Origin: Labia minor
Lineage: Eukaryota; Arthropoda; Insecta; Dermaptera; Spongiphoridae
Length of the DNA: 64,000 bases
Direction: 5' to 3'
Assembly (NCBI GenBank): GCA_963082975.1
Contig: OY720350.1
Coordinates: 2,937,001 to 3,001,000 of the forward strand
Position 1 is the stretch's first letter; every line of letters begins with the position of its first letter. Below, in pieces: positions 1 through 10,345 of the stretch. The position numbers were made by a program, and so were the translations under genes. The notes under the pieces were generated by a model, which saw nothing but the letters and a program-made list of their open reading frames with translations, was not told the origin of the DNA and made no database searches.

Positions 1-2894
1 ATTAAAAAAATATATTAATGATATTTCTGATGATTAATTATTTTTTTTAGCCGAAAACGGAGGGTCATCCTACGATGACCTTTCATAATTTTTACGGGAA
101 AAATAAAAAATGAAATTTTCAATAATAAATAATAAATTCGTTCATTTTACATCATAAAAATATTGAAAAAATATATTATTGATATTTCTGATGAATAATT
201 ATTTTTTTATGCCGAAAAACTAGGGTCATCCTAAGATGACCTTTCATAATTTTTACGGGATAATTAAAAAATGAAATTTTCAAAAATAAATAATAAATTC
301 GTTCATTTTACATCATAAAAATATTAAAAAAATATATTAATGATATTTCTGATGATTAATTATTTTTTTTAGCCGAAAACGGAGGGTCATCCTACGTTGA
401 CCTTTCATATTTTTTACGGGAAAATTAAAAAATCAAATTTTTAAAAATAAAGAAATAATTCGTTCATTTTACATCATAAAAATATTAAAAAAATATATTA
501 TTGATATTTCTGATGAATAATTATTTTTTTATGCCTAAAACCTAGGGTCATCCTAAGATGACCTTTCATAATTTTTACGGGATAATTAAAAAATGAAATT
601 TTCAAAAATAAAGAATAAATTCGTTCATTTTACATCATAAAAATATTAAAAAAATATATTAATGATATTTCTGATGATTAATTATTTTTTTTAGCCGAAA
701 ACGGAGGGTCATCCTACGATGACCTTTCATATTTTTTACGGGAAAATTAAAAAATCAAATTTTTAAAAATAAAGAATAAATTCGTTCATTTTACATCATA
801 AAAATATTAAAAAAATATATTATTGATATTTCTGATTAATAATTATTTTTTTATCCCTAAAACCTATGGTCATCCTACGATGACCTTTCATAATTTTTAC
901 GGGAAAATTAAAAAATGAAATTTTCAATAATAAATAATAAATTCGTTCATTTTACATCATAAAAATATTAAAAAAATATATTATTGATATTTCTGATGAA
1001 TAATTATTTTTTTATGCCTAAAACCTAGGGTCATCCTATGATGACTTTTCATAATTTTTAAGGGAAAATTAAAAAATGAAATTTTTAAAAATAAATAATA
1101 AATTCGTTCATTTTACATCATAAAAATATTAAAAAAATATATTATAGATATTTCTGATGAATAATTATTTTTTTATGCCTAAAACCTAGGGTTATCCTAC
1201 GATGACCTTTCATAATTTTTAAGGGAAAATTAAAAAATGAAATTTTTAAAAATAAATAATAAATTCGTTCATTTTACATCATAAAAATATTAAAAAAATA
1301 TATTATTGATATTTCTGATGAATAATTATTTTTTATGCCTAAAACCTAGGGTCATCCTACGATGACTGTTCATAATTTTTAAGGGAAAATTAAAAAATGA
1401 AATTTTTAAAAATAAATAATAAATTCGTTCATTTTACATCATAAAAATATTAAAAAAATATATTATTGATAGTTCTGATGAATAATTATTTTTTATGCCT
1501 AAAACCTAGGGTCATCCTACGATGACCTTTCATAATTTTTACGGGAAAATTAAAAAATGAAATTTTCAATAATAAATAATAAATTCGTTCATTTTACATC
1601 ATAAAAATATTAAAAAAATATATTATTGATATTTCTGATGATTAATTATTTTTTTTAGCCGAAACCGGAGGGTCATCCTACGTTGACCTTTCATATTTTT
1701 TACGGGAAAATTAAAAAATCAAATTTTTAAAAATAAAGAAATAATTCGTTCATTTTACATCATAAAAATATTAAAAAAATATATTATTGATATTTCTGAT
1801 GAATAATTATTTTTTATGCCTAAAACCTAGGGTCATCCTAAGATGACCTTTCATAATTTTTACGGGATAATTAAAAAATGAAATTTTCAAAAATAAAGAA
1901 TAAATTCGTTCATTTTACATCATAAAAATATTAAAAAAATATATTAATGATATTTCTGATGATTAATTATTTTTTTTAGCCGAAAACGGAGGGTCATCCT
2001 ACGATGACCTTTCATATTTTTTACGGGAAAATTAAAAAATCAAATTTTTAAAAATAAAGAATAAATTCGTTCATTTTACATCATAAAAATATTAAAAAAA
2101 TATATTATTGATATTTCTGATTAATAATTATTTTTTTATCCCTAAAACCTATGGTCATCCTACGATGACCTTTCATAATTTTTACGGGAAAATTAAAAAA
2201 TGAAATTTTCAATAATAAATAATAAATTCGTTCATTTTACATCATAAAAATATTAAAAAAATATATTATTGATATTTCTGATGAATAATTATTTTTTATG
2301 CCTAAAACCTAGGGTCATCCTACGATGACCTTTCATAATTTTTACGGGAAAATTAAAAAATGAAATTTTCAATAATAAATAATAAATTCGTTCATTTTAC
2401 ATCATAAAAATATTAAAAAAATATATTAATGATATTTCTGATGATTAATTATTTTTTTTAGCCGAAAAGGGAGGGTCATCCTACGATGACCTTTCATAAT
2501 TTTTACGGGAAAATTAAAAAATGAAATTTTCAATAATAAATAATAAATTCGTTCATTTTACATCATAAAAATATTGAAAAAATATATTATTGATATTTCT
2601 GATGAATAATTATTTTTTTATGCCGAAAAACTAGGGTCATCCTAAGATGACCTTTCATAATTTTTACGGGATAATTAAAAAATGAAATTTTCAAAAATAA
2701 AGAATAAATTCGTTCATTTTACATCATAAAAATATTAAAAAAATATATTAATGATATTTCTGATGATTAATTATTTTTTTTAGCCGAAAACGGAGGGTCA
2801 TCCTACGATGACCTTTCATATTTTTTACGGGAAAATTAAAAAATGAAATTTTCAATAATAAATAATAAATTCGTTCATTTTACATCATAAAAAT
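1..2894 (+). repeat. 18-monomer higher-order repeat unit, copy 1
   Basis: The ordered series of 18 monomer subtypes starting at 1 restarts at 2895. Diagnostic variants recur at a constant offset of 2894 bp. ACGGGAAAAATAAAAA is at about 94 and again at about 2988. GCCGAAAAGGGAGGG is at 2461 and 5355. CTATGATGACTTTT, GGGTTATCC, GATGACTGTTC and GATAGTTCTG follow one another in the same order in both copies. A few single-base differences separate the copies, for example GAAACCGG near 1662 against GAAAACGG near 4555. Confidence 0.9.
63..80. other. Conserved dyad in the satellite monomer (first example)
   Basis: GGTCATC-CTAC-GATGACC is a perfect 7-bp inverted repeat around a 4-base spacer. It is present in most monomers of both array orientations, and it is the most GC-rich stretch of an otherwise very AT-rich unit. 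The spacer varies (CTAC, CTAA, CTAT). Variants usually damage only one arm (GTCTACC, GTTATCC, GTTGACC, GATGACT) and I saw no compensating change. A binding site for a dimeric protein is therefore a better guess than a maintained hairpin. Function is unknown. Confidence 0.7.
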
Positions 2895-5467
2895 ATTAAA
2901 AAAATATATTAATGATATTTCTGATGATTAATTATTTTTTTTAGCCGAAAACGGAGGGTCATCCTACGATGACCTTTCATAATTTTTACGGGAAAAATAA
3001 AAAATGAAATTTTCAATAATAAATAATAAATTCGTTCATTTTACATCATAAAAATATTGAAAAAATATATTATTGATATTTCTGATGAATAATTATTTTT
3101 TTATGCCGAAAAACTAGGGTCATCCTAAGATGACCTTTCATAATTTTTACGGGATAATTAAAAAATGAAATTTTCAAAAATAAATAATAAATTCGTTCAT
3201 TTTACATCATAAAAATATTAAAAAAATATATTAATGATATTTCTGATGATTAATTATTTTTTTTAGCCGAAAACGGAGGGTCATCCTACGTTGACCTTTC
3301 ATATTTTTTACGGGAAAATTAAAAAATCAAATTTTTAAAAATAAAGAAATAATTCGTTCATTTTACATCATAAAAATATTAAAAAAATATATTATTGATA
3401 TTTCTGATGAATAATTATTTTTTTATGCCTAAAACCTAGGGTCATCCTAAGATGACCTTTCATAATTTTTACGGGATAATTAAAAAATGAAATTTTCAAA
3501 AATAAAGAATAAATTCGTTCATTTTACATCATAAAAATATTAAAAAAATATATTAATGATATTTCTGATGATTAATTATTTTTTTTAGCCGAAAACGGAG
3601 GGTCATCCTACGATGACCTTTCATATTTTTTACGGGAAAATTAAAAAATCAAATTTTTAAAAATAAAGAATAAATTCGTTCATTTTACATCATAAAAATA
3701 TTAAAAAAATATATTATTGATATTTCTGATTAATAATTATTTTTTTATCCCTAAAACCTATGGTCATCCTACGATGACCTTTCATAATTTTTACGGGAAA
3801 ATTAAAAAATGAAATTTTCAATAATAAATAATAAATTCGTTCATTTTACATCATAAAAATATTAAAAAAATATATTATTGATATTTCTGATGAATAATTA
3901 TTTTTTTATGCCTAAAACCTAGGGTCATCCTATGATGACTTTTCATAATTTTTAAGGGAAAATTAAAAAATGAAATTTTTAAAAATAAATAATAAATTCG
4001 TTCATTTTACATCATAAAAATATTAAAAAAATATATTATAGATATTTCTGATGAATAATTATTTTTTTATGCCTAAAACCTAGGGTTATCCTACGATGAC
4101 CTTTCATAATTTTTAAGGGAAAATTAAAAAATGAAATTTTTAAAAATAAATAATAAATTCGTTCATTTTACATCATAAAAATATTAAAAAAATATATTAT
4201 TGATATTTCTGATGAATAATTATTTTTTATGCCTAAAACCTAGGGTCATCCTACGATGACTGTTCATAATTTTTAAGGGAAAATTAAAAAATGAAATTTT
4301 TAAAAATAAATAATAAATTCGTTCATTTTACATCATAAAAATATTAAAAAAATATATTATTGATAGTTCTGATGAATAATTATTTTTTATGCCTAAAACC
4401 TAGGGTCATCCTACGATGACCTTTCATAATTTTTACGGGAAAATTAAAAAATGAAATTTTCAATAATAAATAATAAATTCGTTCATTTTACATCATAAAA
4501 ATATTAAAAAAATATATTATTGATATTTCTGATGATTAATTATTTTTTTTAGCCGAAAACGGAGGGTCATCCTACGTTGACCTTTCATATTTTTTACGGG
4601 AAAATTAAAAAATCAAATTTTTAAAAATAAAGAAATAATTCGTTCATTTTACATCATAAAAATATTAAAAAAATATATTATTGATATTTCTGATGAATAA
4701 TTATTTTTTTATGCCTAAAACCTAGGGTCATCCTAAGATGACCTTTCATAATTTTTACGGGATAATTAAAAAATGAAATTTTCAAAAATAAAGAATAAAT
4801 TCGTTCATTTTACATCATAAAAATATTAAAAAAATATATTAATGATATTTCTGATGATTAATTATTTTTTTTAGCCGAAAACGGAGGGTCATCCTACGAT
4901 GACCTTTCATATTTTTTACGGGAAAATTAAAAAATCAAATTTTTAAAAATAAAGAATAAATTCGTTCATTTTACATCATAAAAATATTAAAAAAATATAT
5001 TATTGATATTTCTGATTAATAATTATTTTTTTATCCCTAAAACCTATGGTCATCCTACGATGACCTTTCATAATTTTTACGGGAAAATTAAAAAATGAAA
5101 TTTTCAATAATAAATAATAAATTCGTTCATTTTACATCATAAAAATATTAAAAAAATATATTATTGATATTTCTGATGAATAATTATTTTTTATGCCTAA
5201 AACCTAGGGTCATCCTACGATGACCTTTCATAATTTTTACGGGAAAATTAAAAAATGAAATTTTCAATAATAAATAATAAATTCGTTCATTTTACATCAT
5301 AAAAATATTAAAAAAATATATTAATGATATTTCTGATGATTAATTATTTTTTTTAGCCGAAAAGGGAGGGTCATCCTACGATGACCTTTCATAATTTTTA
5401 CGGGAAAATTAAAAAATGAAATTTTCAATAATAAATAATAAATTCGTTCATTTTACATCATAAAAAT
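2895..5467 (+). repeat. 18-monomer higher-order repeat unit, copy 2 (16 monomers, ends at a hybrid)
   Basis: It repeats the first 16 monomer types of the unit at 1-2894 in the same order. The seventeenth position is taken by a hybrid monomer beginning at 5468, after which the order jumps back to type 5. The second copy was therefore cut short by an exchange rather than by decay. Confidence 0.85.
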
Positions 5468-7557
5468 ATTGAAAAAATATATTATTGATATTTCTGATGA
5501 ATAATTATTTTTTTATGCCTAAAACCTAGGGTCATCCTAAGATGACCTTTCATAATTTTTACGGGATAATTAAAAAATGAAATTTTCAAAAATAAAGAAT
5601 AAATTCGTTCATTTTACATCATAAAAATATTAAAAAAATATATTAATGATATTTCTGATGATTAATTATTTTTTTTAGCCGAAAACGGAGGGTCATCCTA
5701 CGATGACCTTTCATATTTTTTACGGGAAAATTAAAAAATCAAATTTTTAAAAATAAAGAATAAATTCGTTCATTTTACATCATAAAAATATTAAAAAAAT
5801 ATATTATTGATATTTCTGATTAATAATTATTTTTTTATCCCTAAAACCTATGGTCATCCTACGATGACCTTTCATAATTTTTACGGGAAAATTAAAAAAT
5901 GAAATTTTCAATAATAAATAATAAATTCGTTCATTTTACATCATAAAAATATTAAAAAAATATATTATTGATATTTCTGATGAATAATTATTTTTTTATG
6001 CCTAAAACCTAGGGTCATCCTATGATGACTTTTCATAATTTTTAAGGGAAAATTAAAAAATGAAATTTTTAAAAATAAATAATAAATTCGTTCATTTTAC
6101 ATCATAAAAATATTAAAAAAATATATTATAGATATTTCTGATGAATAATTATTTTTTTATGCCTAAAACCTAGGGTTATCCTACGATGACCTTTCATAAT
6201 TTTTAAGGGAAAATTAAAAAATGAAATTTTTAAAAATAAATAATAAATTCGTTCATTTTACATCATAAAAATATTAAAAAAATATATTATTGATATTTCT
6301 GATGAATAATTATTTTTTATGCCTAAAACCTAGGGTCATCCTACGATGACTGTTCATAATTTTTAAGGGAAAATTAAAAAATGAAATTTTTAAAAATAAA
6401 TAATAAATTCGTTCATTTTACATCATAAAAATATTAAAAAAATATATTATTGATAGTTCTGATGAATAATTATTTTTTATGCCTAAAACCTAGGGTCATC
6501 CTACGATGACCTTTCATAATTTTTACGGGAAAATTAAAAAATGAAATTTTCAATAATAAATAATAAATTCGTTCATTTTACATCATAAAAATATTAAAAA
6601 AATATATTATTGATATTTCTGATGATTAATTATTTTTTTTAGCCGAAAACGGAGGGTCATCCTACGTTGACCTTTCATATTTTTTACGGGAAAATTAAAA
6701 AATCAAATTTTTAAAAATAAAGAAATAATTCGTTCATTTTACATCATAAAAATATTAAAAAAATATATTATTGATATTTCTGATGAATAATTATTTTTTT
6801 ATGCCTAAAACCTAGGGTCATCCTAAGATGACCTTTCATAATTTTTACGGGATAATTAAAAAATGAAATTTTCAAAAATAAAGAATAAATTCGTTCATTT
6901 TACATCATAAAAATATTAAAAAAATATATTAATGATATTTCTGATGATTAATTATTTTTTTTAGCCGAAAACGGAGGGTCATCCTACGATGACCTTTCAT
7001 ATTTTTTACGGGAAAATTAAAAAATCAAATTTTTAAAAATAAAGAATAAATTCGTTCATTTTACATCATAAAAATATTAAAAAAATATATTATTGATATT
7101 TCTGATTAATAATTATTTTTTTATCCCTAAAACCTATGGTCATCCTACGATGACCTTTCATAATTTTTACGGGAAAATTAAAAAATGAAATTTTCAATAA
7201 TAAATAATAAATTCGTTCATTTTACATCATAAAAATATTAAAAAAATATATTATTGATATTTCTGATGAATAATTATTTTTTATGCCTAAAACCTAGGGT
7301 CATCCTACGATGACCTTTCATAATTTTTACGGGAAAATTAAAAAATGAAATTTTCAATAATAAATAATAAATTCGTTCATTTTACATCATAAAAATATTA
7401 AAAAAATATATTAATGATATTTCTGATGATTAATTATTTTTTTTAGCCGAAAAGGGAGGGTCATCCTACGATGACCTTTCATAATTTTTACGGGAAAATT
7501 AAAAAATGAAATTTTCAATAATAAATAATAAATTCGTTCATTTTACATCATAAAAAT
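5468..7557 (+). repeat. 13-monomer (2090-bp) derived higher-order unit
   Basis: It begins with a hybrid monomer that has the type-17 start (ATTGAAAAAAT) and the type-4 middle (ATGCCTAAAACCTAGGG), then runs through types 5 to 16. The GCCGAAAAGGGAGGG marker lies at 5355 and 7445, 2090 bp apart, against 2894 bp for the previous interval. The loss of five monomer steps fits unequal crossing-over between type-17 and type-4 monomers, which are nearly the same apart from these markers. Confidence 0.85.
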
Positions 7558-10115
7558 ATTGAAAAAATATATTATTGATATTTCTGATGAATAATTATTT
7601 TTTTATGCCGAAAAACTAGGGTCATCCTAAGATGACCTTTCATAATTTTTACGGGATAATTAAAAAATGAAATTTTCAAAAATAAAGAATAAATTCGTTC
7701 ATTTTACATCATAAAAATATTAAAAAAATATATTAATGATATTTCTGATGATTAATTATTTTTTTTAGCCGAAAACGGAGGGTCATCCTACGATGACCTT
7801 TCATATTTTTTACGGGAAAATTAAAAAATCAAATTTATAAAATAAAGAAATAATTCGTTCATTTTACATCATAAAAATATTAAAAAAATATATTATTGAT
7901 ATTTCTGATGAATAATTATTTTTTTATGCCTAAAACCTAGGGTCATCCTACGATGACCTTTCATAATTTTTAAGGGAAAATTAAAAAATGAAATTTTTAA
8001 AAATAAATAATAAATTCGTTCATTTTACATCATATAAATATTAAAAAAATATATTATTGATATTTCTGATGAATAATTATTTTTTATGCCTAAAACCTAG
8101 GGTCATCCTACGATGACCTTTCATAATTTTTAAGGGAAAATTAAAAAATGAAATTTTTAAAAATAAATAATAAATTCGTTCATTTTACATCATAAAAATA
8201 TTAAAAAAATATATTATAGATATTTCTGAAGAATAATTATTTTTTTATGCCTAAAACCTAGGGTCATCCTACGATGACCATTCATAATTTTTAAGGGAAA
8301 ATTAAAAAATGAAATTTTTAAAAATAAATAATAAATTCGTTCATTTTACATCATAAAAATATTAAAAAAATATATTATTGATATTTCTGATGAATAATTA
8401 TTTTTTATGCCTAAAACCTAGGGTCTACCTACGATGACCTTTCATAATTTTTAAGGGAAAATTAAAAAATGAAATTTTTAAAAATAAATAATAAATTCGT
8501 TCATTTTACATCATAAAAATATTAAAAAAATATATTATTGATATTTCTGATGAATAATTATTTTTTTATGTCGAAAACCTAGGGTCATCCTACGATGACC
8601 TTTCATAATTTTTAAGGGAAAATTAAAAAATGAAATTTTTAAAAATAAATAATAAATTCGTTCATTTTACATCATAAAAATATTAAAAAAATATATTATT
8701 GATATTTCTGATGAATAATTATTTTTTATGCCTAAAACCTAGGGTCATCCTACGATGACCTTTATTAATTTTTACGGGAAAATTAAAAAATGAAATTTTC
8801 AATAATAAATAATAAATTCGTTCATTTTACATCATAAAAATATTAAAAAAATATATTAATGATATTTCTGATGATTAATTATTTTTTTTAGCCGAAAACG
8901 AAGGGTCATCCTACGATGACCTTTCATAATTTTTACGGGAAAATTAAAAAATGAAATTTTCAATAATAAATAATAAATTCGTTCATTTTACATCATAAAA
9001 ATATTGAAAAAATATATTATTGATATTTCTGATGAATAATTATTTTTTTATGCCGAAAAACTAGGGTCATCCTAAGATGACCTTTCATAATTTTTACGGG
9101 ATAATTAAAAAATGAAATTTTCAAAAATAAAGAATAAATTCGTTCATTTTACATCATAAAAATATTAAAAAAATATATTAATGATATTTCTGATGATTAA
9201 TTATTTTTTTTAGCCGAAAACGGAGGGTCATCCTACGATGACCTTTCATATTTTTTACGGGAAAATTAAAAAATCAAATTTTTAAAAATAAAGAAATAAT
9301 TCGTTCATTTTACATCATAAAAATATTAAAAAAATATATTATTGATATTTCTGATGAATAATTATTTTTTTATGCCTAAAACCTAGGGTCATCCTACGAT
9401 GACCTTTCATAATTTTTAAGGGAAAATTAAAAAATGAAATTTTTAAAAATAAATAATAAATTCGTTCATTTTACATCATATAAATATTAAAAAAATATAT
9501 TATTGATATTTCTGATGAATAATTATTTTTTTATGCCTAAAACCTAGGGTCATCCTACGATGACTTTTCATAATTTTTAAGGGAAAATTAAAAAATGAAA
9601 TTTTTAAAAATAAATAATAAATTAATTCATTTTACATCATAAAAATATTAAAAAAATATATTATAGATATTTCTGAAGAATAATTATTTTTTTATGCCTA
9701 AAACCTAGGGTCATCCTACGATGACCTTTCATAATTTTTAAGGGAAAATTAAAAAATGAAATTTTTAAAAATAAATAATAAATTCGTTCATTTTACATCA
9801 TAAAAATATTAAAAAAATATATTATTGATATTTCTGATGAATAATTATTTTTTATGCCTAAATCCTAGGGTCATCCTACGATGACCTTTCATAATTTTTA
9901 AGGGAAAATTAAAAAATGAAATTTTTAAAAATAAATAATAAATTCGTTCATTTTACATCATAAAAATATTAAAAAAATATATTATAGATATTTCTGAAGA
10001 ATAATTATTTTTTTATGCCTAAAACCTAGGGTCATCCTACGATGACCTTTCATAATTTTTAAGGGAAAATTAAAAAATGAAATTTTTAAAAATAAATAAT
10101 AAATTCGTTCATTTT
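7558..10115 (+). repeat. Second monomer mixture (AAGGG-class satellite block)
   Basis: This block is dominated by monomers with ATGCCTAAAACCTAGGG and AAGGG. It also carries other diagnostic variants: CATCATATAAATATT at about 8034 and 9480, CTGAAGAATA at about 8227, GGGTCTACCTACG at about 8426, ATGTCGAAAACC at about 8570, CTTTATTAATTTTT at about 8760 and AAATTAATTCATT at about 9622. The same set recurs in similar order on the far side of the retrotransposon (for example 17720-18700), so the block is the upstream part of one large array that the element interrupts. Confidence 0.85.
10111..10115 (+). repeat. Target-site duplication, left copy (ATTTT)
   Basis: ATTTT directly precedes the TG of the left LTR and matches the five bases after the right LTR. 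Joining the flanks with one copy gives an ordinary satellite monomer, ATTCGTTCATTTTACATCAT. Five bases is the usual duplication size for Ty1/copia integrases. Confidence 0.93.
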
Positions 10116-10264
10116 TGTTAAAGTATATTAAAGTTGGTAACCCTGCACCTTCTTACCTGTATATATATTTATAGTATGACCTTAGAGTAAATGTTCACCT
10201 TGTATTAAAAACACATTCAAACTCGAACAGTGCATTTTCATTAAACACATTTAAAACTCCAACA
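10116..10264 (+). repeat. 5' long terminal repeat (149 bp)
   Basis: It begins TGTTAAAGTATATT and ends AAAACTCCAACA, and is identical to the copy at 14543-14691. A TATA-like stretch (TATATATATTTATA, from 10160) and an ATTAAA at 10204 could serve as core promoter and polyadenylation signal; both are guesses in such AT-rich DNA. 149 bp is short for copia-class LTRs, which are often 150-500 bp. Confidence 0.95.
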
Positions 10265-10278
10265 GGTTATGGGCCCAG
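10265..10278 (+). other. Primer-binding site, initiator tRNA-Met anticodon arm
   Basis: GGTTATGGGCCCAG lies directly after the 5' LTR. Its reverse complement, CTGGGCCCATAACC, is the anticodon-arm sequence of eukaryotic initiator tRNA-Met, including the CAT anticodon. It does not match a tRNA 3' end. Drosophila copia is known to prime minus-strand DNA from a 5' half of tRNA-iMet by pairing at this place, so the same mechanism is inferred here. Confidence 0.88.
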
Positions 10279-10345
10279 GTAAACACTGCGGGTAATTGGG
10301 TGATAATTGGAAATATTTTTTAATCTTAAAAGGATTTTTTAAAAA
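10279..10345 (+). other. Retrotransposon leader between primer-binding site and gag-pol start
   Basis: 67 bases with no other feature recognised. The sequence just upstream of the ATG at 10346 is A/T-rich (GGATTTTTTAAAAAATGG). This ATG was chosen because the typical copia gag opening (MEFLKIEPLHRHNYDTWK) follows immediately. Confidence 0.7.

Larger units (their letters stand above)
1..10115 (+). repeat. 161-bp AT-rich satellite array, left block (forward orientation)
   Basis: About 63 head-to-tail monomers. Successive monomers, taken from the ATTAAAAAAATATATT box, start at 1, 162, 323 and 484, giving a 161-bp unit with 1-bp differences from T-run length. Each monomer runs in order: A-tract and TATATT, CTGATGA box, ATAATTATTTTTT, a variable GCC(G/T)AAAA block, the GGTCATC/GATGACC dyad, CATAATTTTTA(C/A)GGG, A/T-rich tail, ATTCGTTCATTTTACATCAT. 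No open frame of meaningful length is present on either strand, and no gene is seen. The length is close to a nucleosome repeat, as in many centromeric satellites; that function is inferred. Confidence 0.98.

Noticed and set aside
62-81. Nuclear-receptor element (GGGTCA and TGACCT half-sites inverted)
   Set aside because: The 8-base spacing is not that of known inverted elements (usually 0 or 1), and the half-sites are a by-product of the longer GGTCATC/GATGACC dyad.
94-150. CENP-B box
   Set aside because: The monomer has TTCG and ACGGGA, but they are tens of bases apart and in the wrong order and spacing for the 17-bp box.
346-400. Hammerhead-ribozyme-like layout: CTGATGA, then about 18-20 bases, then GAAA, then a strong hairpin ending TTTC
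   Set aside because: Satellite hammerheads exist in insects, so it was examined. The stretch between CTGATGA and GAAA has no helix closing next to either box (A opposite C). No convincing stem I pairs the sequence after TTTC with that before CTGATGA. Many monomers have TAAAA in place of GAAA, or CTGATTA/CTGAAGA in place of CTGATGA.
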